A stretch of 64,000 nt of DNA from NCBI RefSeq assembly GCF_025499465.1, contig NZ_JAIMCA010000003.1, positions 124,001 to 188,000 of the forward strand, read 5' to 3'. Position 1 is the first letter of the stretch. Every line of letters begins with the position of its first letter. Position numbers and translations under genes: made by a program. Shown here one piece after another: positions 16,371-24,213 of this stretch. Source of the DNA: Allobosea sp. BH3 (lineage in GTDB: Bacteria > Pseudomonadota > Alphaproteobacteria > Rhizobiales > Beijerinckiaceae). The notes beneath the pieces are model-generated. The model was given only the letters and a program-made list of their open reading frames with translations, had not been told where the DNA came from and made no database searches.

Positions 16371-17522
16371 GTGGGTCGATCCAAGAACTATAGCGGGCTG
16401 CTTCTGGCGGCCTTGATCGCACTGCCGGTTGGCAGCGTCTCGGCGCAAACGGCGAATACGGTCAAACTGGGAATGGTCGGCGAGTTGTCAGGCGCCGGCG
16501 CTCCCTCCGGCACGAACTGGCGCGATGGCGCCAGGCTGGCGGTCACGGAGGTGAACGCGGCCGGCGGCATCCTCGGCAAGAAGGTCGAGATGCCGGAATA
16601 CGATACGCAGACCGATCCGCAGGTTTCGCGCGCGCTCGTCCAGAAGGCCATCGACGAAGGCGTCGTCGCCATCATCGGGACGGTGTATTCCGGCTCGACG
16701 CTGGTCAACATGCTCGTCGCCAAGCAGAACAGCATTCCGCAGTTCGTCGGTTCCGAAGCGCCGACCATCGTCGAGCGCGGCAATCCCTTCGTCTACCGCA
16801 CCTCTTCCGGCGCGCAGAAGGGTGTCCCGGCGCTGACGCCCTATTTCAAGGACACGCTGAAGGCCAAGAAGGTGGGTGTCGCCTGGGTCAACAACGAGTT
16901 CGGGCGCGGCGGGCGCAATGTCTTCATCGCGGAGATGAAGAAGGCCGGTATCGACGTCATAATCGATGTCCCCTCCGAGCAGGCCCAGACAGATTACGCC
17001 GCCGACGTGGCGAAGCTGAAGAGCGCCAATCCGGACGCGGTGTTCGTCTACATGAACCAGGAGGAGTCGGCGCGCTTCCTGATCGAGGCCAAGAAGCAGA
17101 CGCTGCCGATGCCGCTGGTCGGCGAGGTCACGCTGACCGAGGCCAAGGTCATCGAGCTGGCCGGCCCCGCCGCGGAAGGCGCCATCGCCCATGTCGGCGT
17201 CACCGCGACTGCGACCGAGGTGCCGGGCATCGCAGCCTTCGCCAAGTCGTTCGAGGAGACCTTCAAGCGCAAGCCGACCCATGACGCGATCAAGGGCTAT
17301 GTCGGCGTCTGGTCCACGAAATACGTGATGGACATGGTCGGCAAGACCGATGGCGAGGCCTTCTCGAAGAAGATGAAGGGCCTGTGCCTCAAGGTGGCCG
17401 ACCATCCGAAAATCCTGCTCGACACCTGCTGGGATGATCGCGGCGAGATGTCCCGGCCGAGCTTCATGGTTCAGGTCAAGGGCGGCTCGCCGGTCGTGAT
17501 CGGCGCCGTTCCGGCCAACTGA
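16371..17522 (+). CDS. livK: Branched-chain-type ABC transporter substrate-binding protein (LivK family)
   Basis: Periplasmic binding protein of 383 residues (Peripla_BP_6). A Sec signal peptide ends near VSAQ at about residue 26. The mature part begins VKLGMVGELSGAGAPSG and contains the family NAAGGILGKKVEM block. I chose the GTG at 16371 because GGGAGG is five bases upstream; a GTG at 16326 would add 15 hydrophilic residues before the signal peptide. It heads a complete livKHMGF operon. The ligand is not necessarily a branched-chain amino acid: this family also takes amides, urea and aromatic acids. Confidence 0.9.
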   Translation: MGRSKNYSGLLLAALIALPVGSVSAQTANTVKLGMVGELSGAGAPSGTNWRDGARLAVTEVNAAGGILGKKVEMPEYDTQTDPQVSRALVQKAIDEGVVAIIGTVYSGSTLVNMLVAKQNSIPQFVGSEAPTIVERGNPFVYRTSSGAQKGVPALTPYFKDTLKAKKVGVAWVNNEFGRGGRNVFIAEMKKAGIDVIIDVPSEQAQTDYAADVAKLKSANPDAVFVYMNQEESARFLIEAKKQTLPMPLVGEVTLTEAKVIELAGPAAEGAIAHVGVTATATEVPGIAAFAKSFEETFKRKPTHDAIKGYVGVWSTKYVMDMVGKTDGEAFSKKMKGLCLKVADHPKILLDTCWDDRGEMSRPSFMVQVKGGSPVVIGAVPAN

Positions 17523-17539
17523 CGGCTTTCCATGTTGCT

Positions 17540-17557
17540 GCGGCGGCACGCCGCCGC
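17540..17557. terminator. Intercistronic GC hairpin between livK and livH
   Basis: GCGGCGGC (17540-17547) pairs with GCCGCCGC (17550-17557) just after the binding-protein stop. There is no T-run. As with the hairpin at 527-550, it probably protects the binding-protein mRNA or attenuates read-through into the permease genes. Confidence 0.5.
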
Positions 17558-17581
17558 GGCAGTCCAGCGGAAATACGAGCG

Positions 17582-18460
17582 ATGTCCCAATTCCTGCAGG
17601 TCCTGCTCTCCGGTCTCGCGACCGGCGCCGTTTACGCGCTCGTCGCGATCGGCTTTACCCTCGTCTGGCAGGCGGCCCAGACGGTCAACTTCGCCCAGGG
17701 CGAGTTCGTCATGGTGCCGGCTTTCTTCGTGCTGATCGGCATGCACTGGCTGGGCCTGTCGTTCTGGATCTCGCTGCTGTTCGGGCTCGTCGTTTCGATC
17801 GTGCTCCTCGGCCTCGTCTTCAAGAAGCTGATCGTGGAGCCGATCCTGCCGCATGGCGGCATCACGCTGATCATCGCGACGATGGCGCTGGGGATTCTGC
17901 TCAAGGAGAGCGCGAAGGAGTTCTACGGCGCCGAGGCGCAGCCGTTCCCGGCGCTGTTCCCGGGCGATCCGATCAACCTGTTCGGCGCGGCGGTCTCGCT
18001 GCGCGATCTGCTCAACCTCGGCATCTCTCTCGGCGTCGTCGTGCTGCTGACGCTGTTCCTCAACCGCACGCGGACCGGCCGCTGCATGCAGGCGACGGCC
18101 CAGAATCCAGGCGTCGCGGAGATCCTCGGCGTCGACGTCAAGCGTATGGTTCTCTACACTTTCCTGATCAACGCCGCGCTGGCGGCGCTGGCCTCCTTCC
18201 TCATCACCCCGGTCTATCTGGCGAAGTTCTCGAACGGCGAGACGCTGGGGCTGATCGCGTTCATCGCGGCGATCGTCGGCGGCTTCAACCAGATCCGCGG
18301 GGCCCTCGTCGGCGGGCTGCTGATCGGGGTGCTCGACAACCTGACCGCGACCTATGTCACCGCGCAGTATCGGGCGGCGCTGCCGCTTGTCCTGCTCATC
18401 GCCATCATCCTCGTGCGGCCGCAGGGTCTCGTGGGCACGTCCGAGGGCAGGGCGGTCTGA
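17582..18460 (+). CDS. livH: Branched-chain-type ABC transporter permease LivH
   Basis: A 292-residue inner-membrane permease with about eight hydrophobic helices. The N-terminus (FLQVLLSGLATGAVYALVA) and the NFAQGEFVM motif are typical of LivH, and the C-terminal cytoplasmic coupling region with GGFNQIRGALVGGLLIG contacts the ATPases. The stop overlaps the livM start as TGATG, showing translational coupling. It forms the channel with LivM. Confidence 0.92.
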   Translation: MSQFLQVLLSGLATGAVYALVAIGFTLVWQAAQTVNFAQGEFVMVPAFFVLIGMHWLGLSFWISLLFGLVVSIVLLGLVFKKLIVEPILPHGGITLIIATMALGILLKESAKEFYGAEAQPFPALFPGDPINLFGAAVSLRDLLNLGISLGVVVLLTLFLNRTRTGRCMQATAQNPGVAEILGVDVKRMVLYTFLINAALAALASFLITPVYLAKFSNGETLGLIAFIAAIVGGFNQIRGALVGGLLIGVLDNLTATYVTAQYRAALPLVLLIAIILVRPQGLVGTSEGRAV

Positions 18461-19470
18461 TGGGCGGACTATCGATGCGCGGCTTATCCTTGCACCGCTC
18501 CTGGCGGCTCCTTCTGATCGTCGCGCTGCTGGCCGCGGCGATCCTGCTCCCGCTCGGCCAGAAGAACTATTTCATCTATGTCCTGACCTCCTGGCTCATC
18601 TTCACGATTGCCGCGATGGGGCTCAACCTGACGCTCGGCTATGCCGGGCAGATCTCGCTTGCGCAGGCCTCCTTCATGGCGCTCGGCGCCTATACCACCG
18701 CCCTGATGACGCTGGCCGGATGGCACTGGCTTGTGTCGCTTCCGGTCGGGCTCACGCTCTGCTTCGTCGTCGGCCTCGTCCTCGGTTATCCGGCGCTCAG
18801 GGTGAAGGGGCATTTCCTCGCCTTCGTCACGCTGGCCTTCAACACGCTCGTCTTTCTCGTCCTGCGCAACGAGGAATGGCTGACCGGCGGCACCTATGGC
18901 CTCTCGGGCATGCCGCGGCCGGAATTCGGGTCCTTCTCTACCGACAAGCAGTTGCCCTTCTACTATTTCACCCTGGGCGTCACGGTTCTTGCCGCGCTCG
19001 GGCTGTGGGCCATCGTCCGGTCGCCGTGGGGCCGCGCGTTCAAGGCGCTGCGCGAGAATCCGATCCGGGCGGAGAGCCTGGGCGTCGATACGCGCCGGTT
19101 CACCCTGCTCGCCTTCGCCATCGGCTCGGCCTATGGCGGACTTGCCGGAGCGCTGGTCACACCGCTGGTGCAGTTCATCGAGCCGGGCTCCTTCGGGCTC
19201 GCGCATTCGCTGCGCATCCTGCTGATGGTCGTGGTCGGCGGGGCCGGCTACTTCTTCGGCCCCTTTATCGGCGCGGCGGTCGTGATCCTGCTGCCGGAGG
19301 TTCTGCGCTTCACCGAAGGCTATTACCTGATCATCTATTCAGCGCTTGTCATCGTCATGCTGGTCTTCGTGCCGTCCGGGCTGATCGGCATCTTCGGCAA
19401 GCTGCGCGCGAGATTCTGGCCGAGGCGACAGGTCCGCGCAGACATGGCCGAGGGAGCGCGTCTGCCATGA
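18460..19470 (+). CDS. livM: Branched-chain-type ABC transporter permease LivM
   Basis: A 336-residue inner-membrane permease, the partner of LivH. Family features are the GLNLTLGYAGQISLAQASFM segment, LRVKGHFLAFVTLAFN, and the coupling loop GRAFKALRENPIRAESLGV. Its start overlaps the livH stop, and its own stop overlaps the livG start (ATGA), so the three genes are translated as a unit. Hydrophobicity suggests eight to ten helices. Confidence 0.92.
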   Translation: MGGLSMRGLSLHRSWRLLLIVALLAAAILLPLGQKNYFIYVLTSWLIFTIAAMGLNLTLGYAGQISLAQASFMALGAYTTALMTLAGWHWLVSLPVGLTLCFVVGLVLGYPALRVKGHFLAFVTLAFNTLVFLVLRNEEWLTGGTYGLSGMPRPEFGSFSTDKQLPFYYFTLGVTVLAALGLWAIVRSPWGRAFKALRENPIRAESLGVDTRRFTLLAFAIGSAYGGLAGALVTPLVQFIEPGSFGLAHSLRILLMVVVGGAGYFFGPFIGAAVVILLPEVLRFTEGYYLIIYSALVIVMLVFVPSGLIGIFGKLRARFWPRRQVRADMAEGARLP

Positions 19471-20228
19471 GCGACCCTGCCATGAGCGAGCCCGTTCTGT
19501 CCGTCCGCAATGTCGAGAAGAGCTTCGGCGGCATCCGCGCCGTGCGCGGCGTCTCCTTCGATGTCCGCAAGGGCGAGGTGCTGGGGCTGATCGGGCCGAA
19601 CGGCTCCGGCAAGTCGACGCTGTTCAACTGCATCCTCGGCCAGTTGCCGCCGGATGCCGGCGAGGTCTCGGTCAATGGCCGCAAGGTCTCCGGAATGCGC
19701 GCCTCGCAGATGAACCGGCTCGGCGTCGGCCGCACCTTCCAGCAGCTTTCGGTGTTCCCGAAGATGACGGTGCTCGACAACATCATCCTCGCCGGGCAGG
19801 AGCACCAGGGCACGATGCTCTCACGCCTGTTCGGCCCGGCCGATGCGGGGCTCACGGAGGAGGCGGAGCGGCTGATCGCCTTCTTCCGCCTGACGCATCT
19901 GCGCGACGAACTCGCCGGCTCGCTCTCCTACGGACAGCAGAAGCTCGTCGATGCGGCCATGGCGTTCATGGCAGGGCCGGGCCTCGTGCTCCTCGACGAG
20001 CCGGCCGGCGGCGTCAACCTGACGATGTTGGCGCATTTCAAGGAGCGCCTCGCCGCCTACAATGTCGAGCACGGCACCACCTTCGTGGTCATCGAGCACA
20101 ACATGGAATTCGTGATGAGCCTGTGCACCCGCATTATCGTGCTTGCCGAGGGCGCGGTCATTGCCGAGGGCACGCCCGACGAGATCCGGTCGAACCAGAC
20201 CGTGATCGACGCTTATCTCGGAGGCTGA
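19467..20228 (+). CDS. livG: ABC transporter ATP-binding protein LivG
   Basis: A 253-residue cytoplasmic ATPase. Walker A GPNGSGKST is at residues 43-51, the signature is LSYGQQK, and Walker B is LVLLDEPAGGVN, followed by the switch His in VVIEHNMEFV. The C-terminal BCA_ABC_TP_C segment is present (VIAEGTPDEIRSN...VIDAYLGG). The ATG at 19467 overlaps the livM stop; a second ATG lies 15 bases later. It pairs with LivF. Confidence 0.92.
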   Translation: MSDPAMSEPVLSVRNVEKSFGGIRAVRGVSFDVRKGEVLGLIGPNGSGKSTLFNCILGQLPPDAGEVSVNGRKVSGMRASQMNRLGVGRTFQQLSVFPKMTVLDNIILAGQEHQGTMLSRLFGPADAGLTEEAERLIAFFRLTHLRDELAGSLSYGQQKLVDAAMAFMAGPGLVLLDEPAGGVNLTMLAHFKERLAAYNVEHGTTFVVIEHNMEFVMSLCTRIIVLAEGAVIAEGTPDEIRSNQTVIDAYLGG

Positions 20229-20230
20229 GC

Positions 20231-20980
20231 ATGCTCGAACTGCGTGGCGTCCACGGCGGCTACGGCAAGATCACCATCCTGAACGGCGTCTCCTTCGCCA
20301 TCCCGAAGGCCTCCATCACCACAGTGATCGGACCCAACGGCGCCGGCAAGTCGACCGTGTTCAAGGCGATCTTCGGGTTGCTGAACATCGAGTCCGGCCA
20401 AGTGCTGCTGGAGGGCAAGGACGTGACGCGCCAGACGCCGCGGCAGATGATCGGCCATGGCGTCACCTATGTGCCGCAGGGGCGCAACATAGTGCCTCAG
20501 CTCTCAGTCTATCATAACCTCGAGCTCGGCGGCATCACGGCCCCCGACCAGGCCAAGGTCAAGGCCCGCATCGAAGCGGTGATGGACCAGTTCCCGATGC
20601 TGCGCGAATTCCGCGACCGCAAGGCCGTCGAACTCTCCGGCGGGCAGCAGAAGCAGCTCGAGGTCGCTCGCGCGCTGCTGCTCGATCCGAAGCTGATCCT
20701 GATCGACGAGCCTTCGATCGGCCTCTCGCCCAATCTCGTGCAGGAGGTCTTCCGGACACTGACGCGCCTGCGCGATCACGGGGTCTCGGTGCTGATGGTC
20801 GAGCAGAACGCTAAGGCGGCGCTGGCGATGTCGGATTACGGGCTGGTGCTCGAACTCGGCCAGACCCGCATGCACGACACCGCCGCTAAGCTCCTGGCCG
20901 ACCCCCGCGTTGGCCAGCTCTTCCTTGGTGGCCATATCGAGACCGGCGCGGCTGGCGCTGCGCCTGCCCATGCGGGTTGA
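20231..20980 (+). CDS. livF: ABC transporter ATP-binding protein LivF
   Basis: A 249-residue ATPase, second nucleotide-binding subunit of the transporter. Walker A GPNGAGKST, signature LSGGQQKQLEVARALL and Walker B LILIDEPSIGLSP are all intact, with the switch His replaced by VEQN as usual in LivF. The start follows the livG stop by two bases. The 3' end overlaps the SMP-30 gene by 11 bp. Confidence 0.92.
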   Translation: MLELRGVHGGYGKITILNGVSFAIPKASITTVIGPNGAGKSTVFKAIFGLLNIESGQVLLEGKDVTRQTPRQMIGHGVTYVPQGRNIVPQLSVYHNLELGGITAPDQAKVKARIEAVMDQFPMLREFRDRKAVELSGGQQKQLEVARALLLDPKLILIDEPSIGLSPNLVQEVFRTLTRLRDHGVSVLMVEQNAKAALAMSDYGLVLELGQTRMHDTAAKLLADPRVGQLFLGGHIETGAAGAAPAHAG

Positions 20981-21839
20981 GAGCCTCGGCGCGCCGCCGA
21001 ACCGGCTGGGCGAGTGCCCCATCTGGTGCTGGAGGACGCAACGCCTGTGGTGGGTCGATGTGCTCGCGGGAGAGCTCTGGAGCCACGATCCTCTGACCGG
21101 CGGCTGCGTGCGCCACCCCGTCAGGGCGCGGCGTCTCGGCTCGATCGCGCTGCGGGCGAGTGGCGGACTGATCCTCGCCTGCGACGACGGCCTCCACGCC
21201 TACGATCCCGCCAGCGGCGAGCAGCGCTTCCTGATCGATCCCGAGCCGGGCGTCGTCGGTCATCGCAAGAATGATGGCCGGGCCGATTCCGCCGGGAATT
21301 TCTGGGTCGGCACCCTGCGGGAGGCTGACTATGCCCCGGTGGGCGCGCTCTATCGGGTCACGCCGGGCCTTAGGGTGGAACGCAAGGTGGATGCTCTGGC
21401 CATTCCGAACGCGCTCGCCTTCGATCCGGAACGGGGGCGTATGTATTACGCCGATACGCGCGCCTACACGATCTGGGCCTGCGATCTCGACCCGGCAACC
21501 GGCGAGCTCGGGGAGCGCCGCGTCTTTGCCCAGACGGCGGCTCCGGCCCGGCCGGATGGAAGCTGCATCGATGCCGAGGGCCATCTCTGGAACGCGGAAT
21601 ATGCTGGCCGCCGCCTGGTCCGCTACACGCCGGACGGAAGCATAGCCGAGGAGATCGCGCTGCCGGTCAGCCACCCGACTTGCTGTTGCTTTGGCGGCGA
21701 GGGGCTTGATCGCCTCTATCTCACATCTGCCAGCGAGCCGCTGTCGGAAGCCGAGCGGCGCGACGAACCACTCGCGGGGCATGTGCTGACGCTTGTGACA
21801 AAGGCAGTCGGCAAAGCCGAGTTCGCGGCCGGGTTCTAG
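20970..21839 (+). CDS. SMP-30/gluconolactonase-family (LRE) protein
   Basis: A 289-residue six-bladed beta-propeller of the SMP-30/gluconolactonase/LRE family. Seen are the N-terminal metal Glu in NRLGECPIWC, HRKNDGRADSAGNFWVGT with the metal-binding Asn, PNALAFDPE, and RPDGSCIDAEGHLWNAEY with the catalytic Asp. The protein is probably a cytosolic Ca/Zn-dependent lactonase for a sugar or other lactone. Its ATG lies inside the end of livF, so it is the last gene of the liv operon. That suggests the transported compound, or one derived from it, passes through a lactone; this is inference. Confidence 0.87.
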   Translation: MRVESLGAPPNRLGECPIWCWRTQRLWWVDVLAGELWSHDPLTGGCVRHPVRARRLGSIALRASGGLILACDDGLHAYDPASGEQRFLIDPEPGVVGHRKNDGRADSAGNFWVGTLREADYAPVGALYRVTPGLRVERKVDALAIPNALAFDPERGRMYYADTRAYTIWACDLDPATGELGERRVFAQTAAPARPDGSCIDAEGHLWNAEYAGRRLVRYTPDGSIAEEIALPVSHPTCCCFGGEGLDRLYLTSASEPLSEAERRDEPLAGHVLTLVTKAVGKAEFAAGF

Positions 21840-21908
21840 GCTAGATCAGCAACGCCGTTGCAACGCGTGCCTGGCTGTCGGCCGCCCCTTGTCGGCCGCC
21901 GAACGCGA

Positions 21909-22007
21909 TATGACGGGTCAGACGGCGGGCGCCACGAGGCGTTCGTCGGCATCGAGATCGCCAAATGGGCCGGGATCGTAAAGGCCGCCGGCATTCTGCC
22001 TAAGTAA
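21909..22007 (+). pseudogene. C-terminal relic of a TctC/Bug-family substrate-binding protein
   Basis: In one plus-strand frame the spacer after the SMP-30 gene ends with RHEAFVGIEIAKWAGIVKAAG then ILPK and a TAA at 22005-22007. This is the typical end of tripartite tricarboxylate transporter binding proteins (pattern FxxFIxxEIAKWxxVVKAAGI). Upstream the frame degrades into unrelated sequence and there is no start, so only about 30 codons survive. An intact member of the same family is at 48827-49789, but this end does not derive obviously from it. Confidence 0.6.
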
Positions 22008-22110
22008 AGCTCCACGCTGGCTGCACGGATGTGCGCTCACCAGGGGCTCTGCTCATTCCGACATACCCAGCGGCCGGATCCAATGGTCGAACCGTGCAAT
22101 TTCGTGCAGA

Positions 22111-22866
22111 TCACGCACGGATGATGTTCACGCCGCGGGCGATCAACGGAGAAAGCTCGGCTTCCGCCTGGTTCTTTTCGACGATGACGCCGGCGACCTC
22201 GCCCAGAGGCAGAATCTCATAGGCCGAGACGGCGCCAATCTTCTCGTGGGATGCCAGGACGATCGCTTCCGCAGCCTGCTCACAGAACGCCCTCTTGATG
22301 GCGGCGTCCTCTCTGTCGCCCGTCGTTAAGCCGAATTCCGCGTGGATGCCCGTGACGCCCATGAAGAAAAAGTCAGTGCGGATGCGCCGGATCGCCTCGT
22401 GTGCCAACGCCCCCACAGCGACGTTGGAATGGCGATAGATCCTGCCGCCGATCATCTCGACCGAGACTCCGGGATTGTCCACGAGCACGGCGGCGATGTC
22501 AGGGCTATGGGTCACGACCGTCAATTCGCGATCAGTTGGTAGGCTTCGCGCTAAAGCAATGGCGGTTGTGCCGCCGTCTATCGCCACAATCTGCCCGGCG
22601 CGGAGCATTTTGACCGCTGCTCGAGCGACACTGGCCTTGCCATCACGCGAGATCATGCGGCGCCCGGCGAGATTGGCCAAAGCCGGCGAGGCCGGAAGCG
22701 CTCCACCATGAACGCGCTGCAATAAGCCCTCAGCCGCCAGCTCGCGAAGATCACGACGGATCGTATCCTCGGACAGGCCGAGCTGCTGGCTCAGCGCCTT
22801 TGCGACGATCCGACCGTCGCGCGCCAGAACGTCCAGCAACAGAGTTTTGCGCTCGGTGGTTAGCAT
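22111..22866 (-). CDS. DeoR/GlpR-family transcriptional regulator
   Basis: A 251-residue repressor. The N-terminal winged helix contains the DeoR signature (LSQQLGLSEDTIRRDLRELA, residues about 25-44) followed by RVHGGALP. The C-terminal DeoRC sensor domain includes IAIDGGTTAIAL, the phosphosugar-binding loop, and GVTGIHAEFGLTTGD. Such proteins usually sense a phosphorylated sugar. The gene is divergent from nudK across an 81-bp gap that holds a palindrome, so it probably controls itself and nudK. A third copy of the half-site lies just past its own stop. Confidence 0.9.
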   Translation of the reverse strand: MLTTERKTLLLDVLARDGRIVAKALSQQLGLSEDTIRRDLRELAAEGLLQRVHGGALPASPALANLAGRRMISRDGKASVARAAVKMLRAGQIVAIDGGTTAIALARSLPTDRELTVVTHSPDIAAVLVDNPGVSVEMIGGRIYRHSNVAVGALAHEAIRRIRTDFFFMGVTGIHAEFGLTTGDREDAAIKRAFCEQAAEAIVLASHEKIGAVSAYEILPLGEVAGVIVEKNQAEAELSPLIARGVNIIRA

Positions 22867-22876
22867 GTCGACCTAC

Positions 22877-22917
22877 TGCACGATATTGCGTGGAATTTAT
22901 TGTCGTGCAATATCGCG
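22877..22917. promoter_or_regulatory. Inverted-repeat operator between DeoR gene and nudK
   Basis: CGATATTGC on the left (22881-22889) and GCAATATCG on the right (22907-22915) form an inverted repeat with a 17-bp AT-rich centre. Extended arms read TGCACGATATTGCG and CGTGCAATATCGCG. It lies between the two divergent start codons. A similar half-site, CGTGCAATTTCG, is at 22093-22104 just beyond the DeoR stop. Confidence 0.6.
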
Positions 22918-22947
22918 CGCTCTCGGAGCGCACAAGGGTCAACAGCG

Positions 22948-23541
22948 ATGAACATGGCAGATCGGGTCGACGTTACCTCGGTCCAGACACTCTCTGAGGA
23001 CTGGGCAATTCTGCGCAAGACGGAATTTCGCTTTCGGCGCCGGGATGGGACCTGGCAGCAGATGGCGCGCGAAACGTATGATCGGGGCGACGGCGCGGCG
23101 ATCTTGTTGTTCGACCCTGATCGCCAGCTTGTTCTCCTGACCCGTCAGTTTCGCTATGCCGCCTACGTGAATGGCCATGATGGCCTGATGATCGAGGCTG
23201 CCGCCGGCCTCCTGGACGGCGCCGATCCCGCCACCCGCATCCGGGCGGAGGTGGAGGAGGAAACCGGCTATCGGATCCACGAGATCTTGCCCGTCTTTCA
23301 GGCCTTCATGAGCCCCGGATCAGTTACGGAACGGCTGCATTTCTTCATCGGCATCTATTCCGAGCATGACCGGATTGGTGAAGGCGGCGGGCTCGTCGAG
23401 GAGGGCGAAGATATAGAGCGCGTCGAGCTGCCACTTGATGCTGCATTGGCGATGATCGGCAGCGGAGAAATATGCGATGCCAAGACAATTATGCTTTTGC
23501 AGTTCGCGGCGATTCGTTTTCGATATGCGGGTATGCGATAG
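22948..23541 (+). CDS. nudK: NUDIX hydrolase, GDP-mannose pyrophosphatase (NudK) type
   Basis: A 197-residue NUDIX enzyme that cleaves the pyrophosphate of nucleoside diphosphate sugars. The NUDIX box is present as GLLDGADPATRIRAEVEEETGY at about residues 92-113, with the metal-binding EVEEET. NudK-specific neighbours are YDRGDGAAILLF, AFMSPGSVTE after the box, and SGEICDAKTIMLLQ at the end. The ATG at 22948 lies just downstream of the shared operator. Regulation by the divergent DeoR-type repressor is inferred from layout. Confidence 0.88.
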   Translation: MNMADRVDVTSVQTLSEDWAILRKTEFRFRRRDGTWQQMARETYDRGDGAAILLFDPDRQLVLLTRQFRYAAYVNGHDGLMIEAAAGLLDGADPATRIRAEVEEETGYRIHEILPVFQAFMSPGSVTERLHFFIGIYSEHDRIGEGGGLVEEGEDIERVELPLDAALAMIGSGEICDAKTIMLLQFAAIRFRYAGMR

Positions 23542-23547
23542 ATTTAT

Positions 23548-23556
23548 TGCTATAAT
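23548..23556 (+). promoter_or_regulatory. Extended -10 promoter element
   Basis: TGCTATAAT matches the extended -10 form (TGnTATAAT) exactly, in an AT-rich stretch 36 bp before the ATG chosen for the small lipoprotein gene. No good -35 box is seen, as is usual for extended -10 promoters. Confidence 0.45.
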
Positions 23557-23591
23557 TCTTGATGTTACACGAAGATAGTTGGCCAATATCT

Positions 23592-23927
23592 ATGATGCGC
23601 TTGATCATAATTCCATTCCTGCTCCTTGCTCTCACAGGTTGTCAGACGACAGACCCGGCGCCCGCAGCGTCCGATGGAAGCCTGGCCCGCCTCTATGACG
23701 TCCAGGCGACCGCCGGGGCAATGCAGGTGGCCGAACTCGATCCTACCGGCCTCGCCAAGACGGCCGTGATGATGGAGAACCATCGACGCATGCAGGCGGT
23801 GAGCGATGACATCCCTAAGATCATGGAAGGTCACCGCCAGCGGGCAATTGCATTCTGCAAAGGGCCGCAGGCGATCCCGGAATGCCGACAGCTCCTGGCA
23901 GACCTGACGCAGGCACGGCCGAAATGA
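23592..23927 (+). CDS. Small lipoprotein of unknown function
   Basis: About 111 residues. Starting from the ATG pair at 23592/23595, the sequence MRLIIIPFLLLALTGC is a short lipoprotein signal with lipobox LTGC. The mature part is helical and charged with two further Cys residues near the C-terminus (FCKGPQAIPECRQLL) that could form a disulfide. Earlier in-frame starts (TTG at 23559, ATG at 23562) would place polar residues before the signal. No family recognised. The gene follows nudK by about 50 bp but has its own candidate promoter. Confidence 0.65.
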   Translation: MMRLIIIPFLLLALTGCQTTDPAPAASDGSLARLYDVQATAGAMQVAELDPTGLAKTAVMMENHRRMQAVSDDIPKIMEGHRQRAIAFCKGPQAIPECRQLLADLTQARPK

Positions 23928-24052
23928 GCGCGATCTCGCTGATTGGACATCGCGTGAAGTGAGATACGCCAGCTTTTGGGACTGGCTGGCCCCCTCGTCA
24001 TGGTCATCCGCATCCGGAGGCGATAAGGGCATCGCGCGCCTGGAGCCGACGA

Positions 24053-24154
24053 TATGAAGAGGCATCAGCGGCGATCGAGAGTGATCGCATCTACGACGGC
24101 AAGACGATCATGCTTCTTCATTATGAAGTCTCGCAAGACGGCGGGTGCATTTAG
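24053..24154 (+). pseudogene. C-terminal relic of a NudK-like NUDIX gene
   Basis: A short frame reads SAAIESDRIYDGKTIMLLHY and ends at TAG 24152-24154. It matches the C-terminus of the intact nudK product 0.5 kb upstream (LAMIGSGEICDAKTIMLLQF) at about 11 of 19 positions, with the diagnostic D(G/A)KTIMLL core. The 20-30 codons remaining have no NUDIX box or start. The codons differ from the intact gene, so this is an old or foreign remnant and not a recent tandem copy. Confidence 0.55.
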
Positions 24155-24213
24155 ATCGAATATCTTCGCCAAACAAGAAAAATAATCATATTATTTTGAA
24201 ATAAGAGGCTAGG

